DNA of 61,583 nt, from NCBI RefSeq assembly GCF_900128515.1, contig NZ_FQTP01000001.1:1-61583 (forward strand). Reading direction: 5' to 3'. This DNA is from Bathymodiolus heckerae thiotrophic gill symbiont (GTDB lineage Bacteria > Pseudomonadota > Gammaproteobacteria > PS1 > Pseudothioglobaceae). The notes below the pieces were generated by a model. That model was not told the origin of the DNA. It made no database searches and saw nothing but the letters and a program-made list of their open reading frames with translations. This document shows positions 8,856 through 17,364 of this stretch, in pieces (within the stretch, counting starts at the first letter, position 1; each line of letters opens with the position of its first letter). Position numbers and translations under genes: made by a program.

Positions 8856-9350
8856 ATGAGAGTTTTTTTCATTCTCAGTCTATTAATGTTATTAAGTCCT
8901 GTTCATGCTTCAGAGGCTTTATTTAATCAACATTTTAATGATTATTCAGAAAATTTAGATGATGCCAACGAGGCTGGCAAAGAGGGTATTTTTGTTTTCT
9001 TTTTTATGGATGACTGCCCCTTTTGTCAAAAAATGGAACGTCAAGTGCTGAATCAAGATTCGGTAACTAGCTATTTTAAAACTCATTTTTTAAACTACAA
9101 AGTGAATACCGAATCTGATTTGGAATTGGTGGATTTTGAAGGTAATGATACTGTTGAACGAGTATTTGCCAAACGCCATAATAGAATTGGTGCTACGCCA
9201 GTATTGGCTTTTTTTGATCTAAACGGTAAACGCGTGGTTAGGCGTACGGGTTTTGCCAACAAAGAAGAGTTTTTACTACTGGGAAAATACATGGTGGAAA
9301 AAGCCTACTTAGATGAAAACTTTGTTCGCTATAAGCGCAAACATCGATGA
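8856..9350 (+). CDS. Periplasmic thioredoxin-fold protein (SoxW-like)
   Basis: 164 residues. A signal peptide (MRVFFILSLLMLLSPVHA) precedes a thioredoxin fold with redox motif C54-P-F-C57 in MDDCPFCQKM and the cis-proline segment GATPVLAFFD. It resembles SoxW-type thioredoxins, which keep sulfur-oxidation or cytochrome partners reduced. Its stop overlaps the start of the TolC gene by 4 bases, so the three downstream genes are one operon. SoxW is a resemblance, not proven: the sox operon lies 38 kb away. Confidence 0.78.
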   Translation: MRVFFILSLLMLLSPVHASEALFNQHFNDYSENLDDANEAGKEGIFVFFFMDDCPFCQKMERQVLNQDSVTSYFKTHFLNYKVNTESDLELVDFEGNDTVERVFAKRHNRIGATPVLAFFDLNGKRVVRRTGFANKEEFLLLGKYMVEKAYLDENFVRYKRKHR

Positions 9351-10594
9351 AAAAAACCATATCTCTGTTAATGTTAGCCCTCAGTGCAACTTGGATACAA
9401 GCATTGCCAAATCCGCTTAAATTAGATCAGGCTATTAAGATTTCTGCCAAAAAAAATCTATTTCAACAGCAGCAGCAACTTAATATTGATCATACCCAGC
9501 TACAATTGAATGATTTAAATAATCTTTATGGTACTGAAGCAACTCTTGACCTTGAGCTTGCTAGTCGTAGCAACTATAGCGCAGCTAGCAATAATTCCCA
9601 TGCATTTGTTTATTTGAAAAAAACCCTATTTGACCAACAAATTGAAATCAATAAGTCTGCACAACTAAGTAATATTGCCAACGCTATCTCAACCCTAGAA
9701 CAAATACAGCACGACAAAACGCTTGATATTATGCGTGGTTTTTTTGATGTCGTGTTGGCTGATATGACTTATGAAACTGCCTTAGAAAAACTAGCCATGG
9801 CCGCTATTCGAGAAGGTCGCGTTAAAGATGATTATGATGTGAAAGATGCATCAGAAGTGGAATTATTAGAAAAACAAACCCATACTCAGGTCAGTCAAAT
9901 TGAACGAATTAAGGCTGAATCTGCACAAATTAAAACACGTGCAAAACTCGCTCAACTGCTCGACATCGATTATGCTAATCGCCCTGATGATGTGGTTAAA
10001 CCCGATTATCGTCAACTTTTCAAAAAAGAAATTTTTGAATTCGAGCACTACCAACAAGCGCTTAATAACAACCTAAAACTCAAACAACTGCAACAATCCC
10101 TAACGGCCATTAAAGCTCAAATTTCACAAGAAAAAGACAACCTAGGTATTGTATTGAGTTCGAATGCCAGATTAGGTGATCAAGCTTATCAGCGTGAAAA
10201 AAATGGACATTGGCGTGTAGGTCTAAACCTCTCTATGCCTTTTGGAACAGATACCAAGCAAACTAATAAAATTTCAAAACTACAACTTAACGCCAGACAA
10301 AAACAACTTGAAATTGAGCAATATCAGCAAACAATAGAAGCAACAGCACTTGATTATTATTTAGCGCTTAAATCATTAAGACAAATTCATAAAGCGCTAC
10401 TGATTGAGCTTGACTACCGAGACCTTTATTTAGAAAAAGCGCGTGCCAATTATGAAATGGAAATTAATAGCGATATTGGCCATGCCATGGTTAACGTCAC
10501 CGACAGCGAACGAAAACTAGCTGAAAATGAATTTAACTACGTTATCACCCTTAAACAATTGCACCACCTCATTGGAGAAAATTATGAAATTTAA
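9347..10594 (+). CDS. TolC-family outer membrane channel protein
   Basis: 415 residues with a signal peptide (ending near TWIQALP). Long amphipathic coiled-coil helices rich in Gln, Lys and Ala repeat twice, as in the outer membrane efflux protein family: LNIDHTQLQLNDLNN early, RQKQLEIEQYQQTIE late. Transmembrane strands lie between them (ATLDLELASRSNYS and WRVGLNLSMPFG). It should form a trimeric channel through the outer membrane. It is on the short side for TolC (usually 430-490). It overlaps both neighbours, coupling it to the thioredoxin and to a mini-HlyD protein. No inner-membrane transporter is encoded nearby. Confidence 0.85.
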   Translation: MKKTISLLMLALSATWIQALPNPLKLDQAIKISAKKNLFQQQQQLNIDHTQLQLNDLNNLYGTEATLDLELASRSNYSAASNNSHAFVYLKKTLFDQQIEINKSAQLSNIANAISTLEQIQHDKTLDIMRGFFDVVLADMTYETALEKLAMAAIREGRVKDDYDVKDASEVELLEKQTHTQVSQIERIKAESAQIKTRAKLAQLLDIDYANRPDDVVKPDYRQLFKKEIFEFEHYQQALNNNLKLKQLQQSLTAIKAQISQEKDNLGIVLSSNARLGDQAYQREKNGHWRVGLNLSMPFGTDTKQTNKISKLQLNARQKQLEIEQYQQTIEATALDYYLALKSLRQIHKALLIELDYRDLYLEKARANYEMEINSDIGHAMVNVTDSERKLAENEFNYVITLKQLHHLIGENYEI

Positions 10595-11063
10595 CCATTA
10601 TTTAACTGCTGGGATATTGCTATCAAGCACAGTTTTAGCGTTAGATATTTACCCTCAAGTAAGTGCCAATATTATTGAGATAAAAGCAGTTGGTGAAGCT
10701 GTAAAACCTGGTGATATTCTGGTTAAGCTTGATAATAGACAGGCCACACTCAAACTACAACATTTGCAAGTAATCCAAAAAATTAAACAACAAGCTTTTG
10801 ATGATGCCGAGCGTGAATTCAACCAAACGCAAGAACTATACGATCGCATGGTGGCCTCTCATCGTGATGTGGATATTGCCAAAATCACTTTTGATGAGAA
10901 AAAACGTGAACTTGATGCGCATAACTTAACCATACAAATTCAGAAAATCGAGCTAGAAAAGTACCGTATCACTTCACCAATTTCAGGAACCATTAAAACA
11001 ATACCTAATTCAAGAAATGCTACCAATCATTTTTCACCAAAGCCATTGTTAATTATTGAATAA
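10584..11063 (+). CDS. Very short HlyD/RND-adaptor-like membrane fusion protein
   Basis: 159 residues. I choose the ATG at 10584, not 10527: it has GGAG at 10574-10577 and begins a proper signal segment (MKFNHYLTAGILLSSTVLA). The two half-motifs of a lipoyl domain are present: IEIKAVGEAVKPGDILVKLD at the front and YRITSPISGTIKTIP at the back. A ~75-residue helical hairpin lies between them. The beta-barrel and membrane-proximal domains of ordinary adaptors (300-400 residues) are missing. The frame ends in a normal TAA with no remnant seen after it, so it looks like a genuinely minimal adaptor. It overlaps the TolC gene by 11 bases. Confidence 0.75.
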   Translation: MKFNHYLTAGILLSSTVLALDIYPQVSANIIEIKAVGEAVKPGDILVKLDNRQATLKLQHLQVIQKIKQQAFDDAEREFNQTQELYDRMVASHRDVDIAKITFDEKKRELDAHNLTIQIQKIELEKYRITSPISGTIKTIPNSRNATNHFSPKPLLIIE

Positions 11064-11150
11064 CAATCTATTTTATCGATTAATACCATCTGAATATTTC
11101 ATTTTACTATATCGGTCTGTTCTAATATAATTCGTAGCACTATTACTTTG

Positions 11151-11184
11151 AATACTTAGTGGCTACTGCTAGCTACCAAGTATT
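11151..11184. terminator. Hairpin between convergent mini-hlyD and the reductase pseudogene
   Basis: A 15-base arm at 11151-11165 pairs with 11170-11184 around a 4-base loop, with one mismatch and one G-T pair. It lies between convergent genes and overlaps the last codons of the pseudogene. There is no tight T-run, so termination is plausible but not certain. Confidence 0.45.
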
Positions 11185-12159
11185 GCTAATAACTATTTTT
11201 CCAATCGCATTACCTTGTTCAATTAGTTGATGTGATTGGGTGATGGTTTTTAATGTAATTGGCTTAAGTTGTTGCTTCATTATTGAGATGATGCGTTTTT
11301 GATCAATCAGTAGCGTAACTTCGTCTAATAGCTGATGTTGTGCAATCATGTCTTCTGTTTCAAACATAGGGCGTGTGAACATCATCTCCCAAACTAAGGT
11401 GATGCTTTTAGTCTTAAGTAAATTAAGATCATAAGCTTCTTACGTATTGGCTAGCAAGCAAATACTACCTTGAGGCTGGATTACTTCAAGCATATCTTTG
11501 AAGTAATCATCAGGCACACCCATGCATAAAATATAGTCTGGATTTATCAATGACTGCTGTTTGAATTGCTCAGCTAGATTTTGATGCTTTAGTACAACAT
11601 CAGCGCCCAATTCTTCACACCATCTTTTTGATTCTGGCCGTGAAGCTGTAGTAATAACATTCATACCAATTATTTGTTTGGCAAGCTGAATCGCCATTGA
11701 ACCCACACCACCTGCTGCACCAATCAATAATAAAGTTTTTTCCTTATCTTTTAAAGTGATTTTCAACCGATCAAATAACGATTCCCAAGCAGTAATACCA
11801 GTAAGCGGCAAGGCGGCAGCCTGAGCAAAATCAAGCGTTGTTGGCTTGAGTGCTACAATTCGCTCGTCCACTAATTGATGTGTAGCGTTGGATCCATCAC
11901 GACTAATGTCACCCGCATAATAAACCTCATCATCGACGTTAAACAAATTTACCTTGTCACCAACAGCTTGCACAATGCCGGCACAATCAAAGCCTAAAAT
12001 TTTAGCTTTACTACCTTTAACAACCGTTTGTTTAACTTTACTATCAATCGGGTTAATAGAAATTGCTTTAACCTCTACCAATAGATCTTGGCCCTGAGGC
12101 GTGTTAATCTGCTTATCAAACTCAACAAACTCACTGCCGTTATAGCCAATTGCTTTCAT
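11173..12159 (-). pseudogene. Zinc-type alcohol dehydrogenase / quinone oxidoreductase-like, broken by one TAA
   Basis: Medium-chain dehydrogenase/reductase. The first 239 codons contain the GroES-like half (LLVEVKAISINPIDSKV) and the Rossmann NADPH site (LIGAAGGVGSMAIQLAKQ). A TAA at 11440-11442 interrupts it after SICLLANT. The same frame then continues without another stop for 88 codons (EAYDLNLLKTKSIT, WEMMFTRPMFET) to a TAG at 11173-11175. The read-through length of ~328 matches the ZADH/YogA-like family. The missing part is the C-terminal strand-helix region, so the truncated product is probably inactive. It lies 3 bases after an unknown membrane gene, at the end of the hemC operon. Confidence 0.85.
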
Positions 12160-12162
12160 AGA

Positions 12163-12831
12163 TTATTTGCGTGTATTTTTTTCAATACGAAGCATGGCCA
12201 GCATCATCACAAACATGATGAAAAATCCAAGTGCCACAGCAGCCATTAATAAAGAAATAAAGCCTGTCATTTGATCTACCCTAGCAGAACCCATTTTCAT
12301 TAAATTTTGCTGCGCTTGATGATCTACCTGTTGGGCAAATTCTTGATCATGCCAATGTAGAAAATCATCAATATTTACTTGGTCGCCGCCCACGTTAACC
12401 AACTGCCTAGTCAGTGTTGCTAGTGACTCAATATAACTCAACTTAAGTGCTTGTGAATAATTACTGGCCTTGATTTTAATCATCACCTTAATTTTAAATT
12501 GAAGGTCAGATTGATCAATTACCCCTTTAGGCAATGATTGTAAATTAGTCATGATATGCTCAACTTGCTGATCAAATTCTTTACTAAAAACTGACTGAGA
12601 TTCAATCGCTAATTCTGGCTGATTAAAATTACTCTGTAAGCTTAAGCTAATAGGATTTTGATATTTAGCCAACTCAATCACTGGGGTATTGATTTGATCA
12701 GTCGCTCTGCTGGATATTTTTTCATAACCAAACACACCTAAAAAAACAATCAAGGCTAACGACAGTAGTGCAAACAACAGGCCAATGCGTCGTACAATTA
12801 GAAAAAAATTATTTTCGATAAATTTCAACAT
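12163..12831 (-). CDS. Unknown protein with one N- and one C-terminal membrane helix
   Basis: 222 residues, not recognised. A membrane helix lies near residues 14-34 (IGLLFALLSLALIVFLGVFG) and another near 190-212 (FISLLMAAVALGFFIMFVMMLAML). Between them is a ~150-residue soluble, probably periplasmic, segment rich in Gln, Asp and Ser with no cysteine and no catalytic motif I can name. It sits 10 bases after the phhB stop and 3 bases before the reductase pseudogene, so it is part of the hemC-phhB transcription unit. Topology suggests an inner-membrane structural or sensing protein; function unknown. Confidence 0.7.
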   Translation of the reverse strand: MLKFIENNFFLIVRRIGLLFALLSLALIVFLGVFGYEKISSRATDQINTPVIELAKYQNPISLSLQSNFNQPELAIESQSVFSKEFDQQVEHIMTNLQSLPKGVIDQSDLQFKIKVMIKIKASNYSQALKLSYIESLATLTRQLVNVGGDQVNIDDFLHWHDQEFAQQVDHQAQQNLMKMGSARVDQMTGFISLLMAAVALGFFIMFVMMLAMLRIEKNTRK

Positions 12832-12841
12832 AAGGCTTCCT

Positions 12842-13117
12842 TTATTTGGATATTTTCTTAAAAATTACATTCATTTTCTCAGCAAGCTCAAGATCTAACT
12901 CGCTAATACAACCCTGGGAATGGGTTGTTAAATCAACATCAACAAGCTTATAAACATTTGACCATTCAGGATGATGGTTCATTTTTTCCGCAACTATAGC
13001 CACTTGACTCATAAACTCAAAAGCTTGAACAAAATCTTGACATTCAAATCTTCTATGAAGTTTTTGATTAACAATTGACCAATCTGGTAATTGCTTTAAG
13101 ATCTCTGAATGAATCAT
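12842..13117 (-). CDS. phhB: Pterin-4a-carbinolamine dehydratase
   Basis: 91 residues, the PCD/DCoH family. The active-site signature is complete: EKMNHHPEWSNVYKLVDVDL followed by TTH, giving the two adjacent histidines and the downstream His of EKxxHHP...TH. The enzyme dehydrates 4a-hydroxytetrahydrobiopterin, or may act in molybdopterin-related or pterin salvage roles. No phenylalanine hydroxylase gene is seen in the window, so the in vivo substrate is open. It starts 2 bases after the hemC stop and is cotranscribed with it. Confidence 0.92.
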   Translation of the reverse strand: MIHSEILKQLPDWSIVNQKLHRRFECQDFVQAFEFMSQVAIVAEKMNHHPEWSNVYKLVDVDLTTHSQGCISELDLELAEKMNVIFKKISK

Positions 13118-13119
13118 TA

Positions 13120-14034
13120 TTAAATGTTTAGTATGTCTTTAGCACCCATCTCAATGAGCTTGTCAGCTAAAGTTGCTCCTAACAATTCAGCCTCATTCAC
13201 CGGGCCCATTACTTGATGTTTCAAGATAACACCAGAATCAACATTACCCACTAGTCCCGTTAAGGTAATTTGCTCATTATCAATGGTTGCATAACCTGCA
13301 ATTGGCACCGAACAACCGCCTTCTAAACGTGCATTCATTGCGCACTCAGCACTCACTCTATAAGTAGTTTGCTCATCAATTAACGGCTTAATTAATTCTA
13401 AAATTTCTTTGTCATCCTGACGAATTTCAATGCCTACTGCACCTTGACCGACTGCCGGTAAAGAATCAATTGCTGGTATTTCTTGCTTAATTCTATCTTC
13501 AAACTTAAGGCGAATAAGCCCTGCACATGCCAGAATAATAGCATCATATTCACCATCATCTAATTTTTTAAGTCGGGTATTAACATTACCGCGTAGGTCC
13601 AAAATCTCTAAATCTGGACGTCTAGCCTTAAGCTGAACAATTCGTCGCATTGAACAAGTGCCCACTTTAGCGCCTTGTGGCAAATCATTAATACTGTCAA
13701 AATTATTAGAAACAAAAGCATCAAATGGATTTTCACGCTTTAAAATTGCGCCAAGCTCAAATCCTGGTGGAATCTCATAAGGCACATCTTTCATAGAATG
13801 CACTGCAATATCTGCCTCACCCTCCATCATGCCAATTTCTAACTCTTTAATAAACAAGCCTTTTCCACCAATTTTTGACAAAGGAGAGTTTAAAATTTGA
13901 TCTCCTTTGGTCATCATCTTTACTAAAACCACCTCAAGCTGAGGATGGTGCGCTTCCAGCCTAGCTTTAACGTGTTCTGCTTGCCAAAGTGCCAATGGAG
14001 ATTTTCGAGTTGCAATTTTGAGGGTTTTATTCAT
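13120..14034 (-). CDS. hemC: Porphobilinogen deaminase (hydroxymethylbilane synthase)
   Basis: 304 residues, cytoplasmic heme/siroheme pathway enzyme that polymerises four porphobilinogens. The N terminus KIATRKSPLALWQAEHVKA is family-typical. The substrate loop HSMKDVP follows, then the arginine-rich GTCSMRRIVQLKA-RRPDLEILDLRGNVNTRL segment. The dipyrromethane-cofactor cysteine is in EGGCSVPIAGYA. The gene starts 32 bases from the divergent periplasmic thioredoxin. Heme demand fits the c-type Sox cytochromes encoded later in the window, and siroheme demand would fit a Dsr pathway, which is not seen here. Confidence 0.97.
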   Translation of the reverse strand: MNKTLKIATRKSPLALWQAEHVKARLEAHHPQLEVVLVKMMTKGDQILNSPLSKIGGKGLFIKELEIGMMEGEADIAVHSMKDVPYEIPPGFELGAILKRENPFDAFVSNNFDSINDLPQGAKVGTCSMRRIVQLKARRPDLEILDLRGNVNTRLKKLDDGEYDAIILACAGLIRLKFEDRIKQEIPAIDSLPAVGQGAVGIEIRQDDKEILELIKPLIDEQTTYRVSAECAMNARLEGGCSVPIAGYATIDNEQITLTGLVGNVDSGVILKHQVMGPVNEAELLGATLADKLIEMGAKDILNI

Positions 14035-14065
14035 GTTTCAAGGAGTTTGTATTAAAATAACGTTA

Positions 14066-14545
14066 ATGTTTAGATTTTATCTATTAGTCAGCGTCTTTTT
14101 GTCAAATTTTGCTTTAGCGCAAGAATTAACTCTGCCGCCTGCAAAAAACCTCTTTATCGATTCGCAAAAAGTCTGGGAAAACCAAACTCCTATTTTAATA
14201 ATGTTTTCCATTCCTGATTGTGGATATTGCAAAAAAGTCAAAGAAGATGTTATTGGCCCAATGGCTGACATGGATGAATACCAGAAAAAAATTATCATTC
14301 GCCATGTTAATGCCAATAGTTTTAATGAACTGAATAATTTTTACAACGAAGAAGTATCTCACAATGGGTTTTCTTTGAATAACGTCATTAGTTTTTTTCC
14401 AACCGTATTACTGGTTGATCAATATGGTGTTGCACTGGAAAAAATGGTTGGCGTTACTAACGAGGACTATTACTGGACGGATTTAGACGAATTAATCGAT
14501 TCTGCGACTAACAAACTAATTAATAAAATGAAGGCAAAATTATGA
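14066..14545 (+). CDS. Second periplasmic thioredoxin-fold protein
   Basis: 159 residues from the ATG at 14066, which gives a clean signal peptide ([18 protein letters not shown]). The longer frame from 14018 would place 16 residues before it and overlap hemC. The redox motif is C52-G-Y-C55 ([15 protein letters not shown]), with a cis-Pro in [13 protein letters not shown]. It is homologous in layout to the CPFC protein at 8856, but the two differ in most residues. No close Shine-Dalgarno is seen before 14066; an AGGAG lies about 20 bases upstream, so the start is the least certain point. It overlaps argH by 4 bases. Confidence 0.75.
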   Translation: MFRFYLLVSVFLSNFALAQELTLPPAKNLFIDSQKVWENQTPILIMFSIPDCGYCKKVKEDVIGPMADMDEYQKKIIIRHVNANSFNELNNFYNEEVSHNGFSLNNVISFFPTVLLVDQYGVALEKMVGVTNEDYYWTDLDELIDSATNKLINKMKAKL

Positions 14546-15927
14546 GTGAACAAACTAACCAATCTTGGGGTGGACGTTTTAGCCAGCCTACTGACGAATT
14601 CGTCAAAATCTTTGGCGCTTCTGTCTTTTTTGACAAAATTCTAGCGCCTTATGATATTGCTGGCTCTCGAGCGCATACGATTATGTTGCAAGAAGTGGGT
14701 TTATTAACCGAAAATGAAAAAGATCAAATCCTAACGGGGTTAGACCAAATTTTAGTAGAGATCGATGCTGGAGAATTTGAATGGTCTGTTACGTTAGAAG
14801 ATGTACATATGAATATCGAATCACGCCTAACCAAGCTGATTGGCAATGCAGGCAAAAAACTACACACAGGACGCTCTCGTAATGATCAAGTGGCAACAGA
14901 TATTCGCCTATATTTACGTGATCAAGTTGATGGTATTCTTGCTGAAATTAATCGCTTACAATTGGCCTTACTTGACTTGGCTGAAAAGGAAGCGAACACT
15001 ATCATGCCTGGCTTTACCCATCTTCAAGCAGCACAACCTGTTAGTTTTGGTCATCACATGATGGCCTATTTTGAAATGCTAACGCGCGATGCTGAGCGTT
15101 TGATTGATTGTCGCAAACGTATGAATTCTATGCCATTGGGTTCTGCCGCTTTAGCAGGCACTACTTACCCAATTAACCGTGAGCGCACTGCAGAACTATT
15201 AGGCTTTGATCGCATTTGCTTAAACTCTTTAGATGGCGTTAGTGATCGAGATTTTGCCATTGAATTTTTATCAACTGCAAGCATTATTATGATGCATCTA
15301 TCACGCTTTTCAGAAGAGCTAATCTTGTGGTCAAGTGCACAGTTCCACTTCATTGAATTGCCAGATAGTTTTTGCACTGGCTCATCAATCATGCCACAAA
15401 AGAAAAACCCAGATGTGCCGGAGTTGGTACGTGGAAAAACTGGTCGCGTGTACGGTAATCTAACCTCTATGCTGACCATTATGAAGTCACAACCTTTGGC
15501 ATACAATAAAGATAATCAAGAAGACAAAGAGCCATTATTTGACACAGTTGATACGCTTAAAGCCTGTTTGCGCGTGTTTGCTGACATGGTGCCAACCATT
15601 GAAACGCAACGTGACACCATGTACAACTCAACCAAAAAAGGCTACACTACGGCTACAGACTTAGCCGATTATTTAGTTAACAAAGGTTTGGCCTTTAGAG
15701 ATGCGCACGAAGTGGTGGGTAAGTCAGTATCTTATGGCATTGAGCATCAAAAAGATTTATCAGAGCTTAGCTTAGAAGAGCTTCAAGCCTTTGATGATCA
15801 TATTGAAAACGATGTATTCGAGGTGCTTTCTTTAGAAGGCTCACTCGCTGCACGAGACCATTTAGGCGCAACATCACCTAATCAAGTCAAGCAAGCCATT
15901 CAAACTGCTAGAAATAAACTGAAATAA
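14542..15927 (+). CDS. argH: Argininosuccinate lyase
   Basis: 461 residues, full length. It cleaves argininosuccinate to arginine and fumarate, the last step of arginine synthesis. The superfamily signature [20 protein letters not shown] is intact, as are [12 protein letters not shown] and the catalytic TFTHLQ-type segment, here [10 protein letters not shown]. The start overlaps the thioredoxin gene's stop (ATGA) and the stop shares a base with the fmt start. Fumarate produced here could feed the class I fumarase encoded at 26195-27664. Confidence 0.98.
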   Translation: MSEQTNQSWGGRFSQPTDEFVKIFGASVFFDKILAPYDIAGSRAHTIMLQEVGLLTENEKDQILTGLDQILVEIDAGEFEWSVTLEDVHMNIESRLTKLIGNAGKKLHTGRSRNDQVATDIRLYLRDQVDGILAEINRLQLALLDLAEKEANTIMPGFTHLQAAQPVSFGHHMMAYFEMLTRDAERLIDCRKRMNSMPLGSAALAGTTYPINRERTAELLGFDRICLNSLDGVSDRDFAIEFLSTASIIMMHLSRFSEELILWSSAQFHFIELPDSFCTGSSIMPQKKNPDVPELVRGKTGRVYGNLTSMLTIMKSQPLAYNKDNQEDKEPLFDTVDTLKACLRVFADMVPTIETQRDTMYNSTKKGYTTATDLADYLVNKGLAFRDAHEVVGKSVSYGIEHQKDLSELSLEELQAFDDHIENDVFEVLSLEGSLAARDHLGATSPNQVKQAIQTARNKLK

Positions 15928-16856
15928 TGAAGCTTATTTTTGCAGGAACGCCTGATTTTTCAGTCGGCGTACTTGAGGCGCTACATCAAGCTGGACATGA
16001 TATTATTGGCGTCTATACGCAACCAGATCGTCCCAAAGGTCGTGGTCAAATATTAACAGCCTGCCCTGTTAAAGAAAAAGCATTGGAGCTTAGTCTGCAG
16101 GTTTTTCAACCTGAAAGTCTGCGAGATACTGACACTCAAAAAGAGTTGTCCAACCTTGATGCTGAAGTCATGGTGGTGGTGGCTTATGGTCAAATCCTGC
16201 CTGTTGAAGTGTTACAAACCCCTAAATATGGTTGTCTTAATATCCACGCTTCATTGCTACCACATTGGCGCGGTGCCGCACCGATTCAGCGCGCCATTAT
16301 TTCTGGTGACACGCAAACGGGTATCGGCATCATGCAAATGAATGAAAGCCTAGATACTGGTGATATATTACTGGAAAAAACTTGTGATATTTTACAAACG
16401 GATACAGCGCAATCTTTGCATGATAAATTGGCAATATTGGGCGCACAAGGTATTGTTGAAGCACTTGATAATATTGAGAAATTAACCCCAACCATTCAAG
16501 ATGAAGCAGGTATTACTTACGCCAAAAAACTTAGTAAAGAAGAGGCTTGGATTGATTGGTCAAAATCAGCAGTAGAAATTAACCAACAAATTAGAGCGTT
16601 CAACCCTTACCCTGTTGCTCAAGCACATGCAAAAAGTGACAAATTCGATGATAAAGTTTTACGTATTTTATCTGCTTGTGTCATAGACCTTGCCTATGAC
16701 GCAAAACCAGGAGAAGTGGTTGAATATGACAAAGGAGTTTGTATCGTCGCCACAGGTGACGGCACACTCAGTTTAAAACAAGTACAGTTAGCTGGCAAAA
16801 AAGCAGCTAATATTAAAGATTTTACCAATGCTTATAAATTAACAAAATTCAGCTGA
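15927..16856 (+). CDS. fmt: Methionyl-tRNA formyltransferase
   Basis: 309 residues. It transfers a formyl group from 10-formyl-tetrahydrofolate to Met-tRNA(fMet). The formyltransferase core shows GTPDFSVGVLEAL, then HASLLPHWRGAAPIQRAI with the catalytic Asn/His region (CLNIHASLLP), and the D-x-G segment ESLDTGDILLEK. The C-terminal OB-type domain begins around RAFNPYPVAQA. The gene does not neighbour def here. Its last 25 bases overlap the 3' end of convergent trmL. Confidence 0.97.
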   Translation: MKLIFAGTPDFSVGVLEALHQAGHDIIGVYTQPDRPKGRGQILTACPVKEKALELSLQVFQPESLRDTDTQKELSNLDAEVMVVVAYGQILPVEVLQTPKYGCLNIHASLLPHWRGAAPIQRAIISGDTQTGIGIMQMNESLDTGDILLEKTCDILQTDTAQSLHDKLAILGAQGIVEALDNIEKLTPTIQDEAGITYAKKLSKEEAWIDWSKSAVEINQQIRAFNPYPVAQAHAKSDKFDDKVLRILSACVIDLAYDAKPGEVVEYDKGVCIVATGDGTLSLKQVQLAGKKAANIKDFTNAYKLTKFS

Positions 16857-17284
16857 CGCCAAGCTTCATAAGCCACAATTGAAACGCAATTAGATAGGTT
16901 TAAACTTCTAGAACCCTCTTGCATGGGTAGAGTAATACCTGGATATTGATCCAAAATCTCTTGAGGTAGGCCGCGAGTTTCAGGCCCAAATAAAAATGAA
17001 TCTCCCAATTGGTATTCAACCTGGGCATAATTTTGTGATACTTTCGAACTCACTGCAAACAAGCGCTCTGGCTTTGCTCTGGCTAAATAATCCTCAAAGT
17101 TCTCATACTCGACTACTTTGGCTAATTCTTTATAATCAAGCCCTGCGCGTCGAAGGCGTTTATCGGTAATCTCAAAGCCGAATGGTTTAATCAGGTGTAA
17201 ATTCGCACCCATATTGGCACTCAAACGAATAAGACTGCCGGTGTTATTAGGAATTTCGGGTTCGAATAAGACTAAATTTAACAT
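16832..17284 (-). CDS. trmL: tRNA (cytidine(34)-2'-O)-methyltransferase
   Basis: 150 residues, a minimal SPOUT methyltransferase modifying the wobble position of tRNA-Leu. Family landmarks are the N-terminal LFEPEIPNNTGSLIRLSAN and the C-terminal trefoil-knot SAM site LFGPETRGLP...SLNLSNCVSIVAYEAWRQ. Length matches E. coli TrmL (157). It is convergent with fmt, with a 25-base overlap, and divergent from clpB. Confidence 0.95.
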   Translation of the reverse strand: MLNLVLFEPEIPNNTGSLIRLSANMGANLHLIKPFGFEITDKRLRRAGLDYKELAKVVEYENFEDYLARAKPERLFAVSSKVSQNYAQVEYQLGDSFLFGPETRGLPQEILDQYPGITLPMQEGSRSLNLSNCVSIVAYEAWRQLNFVNL

Positions 17285-17301
17285 AATATTTTATTTTTGA
17301 C

Positions 17302-17328
17302 CTTGAATATAGCAATATCATCCCATAG
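17302..17328 (+). promoter_or_regulatory. Heat-shock (sigma32-type) promoter for clpB
   Basis: CTTGAAT at 17302-17308 matches the -35 consensus CTTGAAA. TCCCATAG from 17321 matches the -10 CCCCATNT with one change. The spacer of 12 bases is within the accepted range. It lies about 35 bases before the clpB start codon. Confidence 0.7.
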
Positions 17329-17364
17329 ATAGGGTGTAACTTAAATAAAACAACAAACAAATCG

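Noticed and set aside
10527-11063. Longer mini-HlyD frame starting at 10527
   Set aside because: It overlaps tolC for 68 bases and lacks a ribosome site; the ATG at 10584 has GGAG and begins a signal segment.
11440-11442. Genetic-code change (TAA read as an amino acid)
   Set aside because: TAA ends many intact genes here (tuf, soxX and others), so reassignment would extend them into non-coding sequence.
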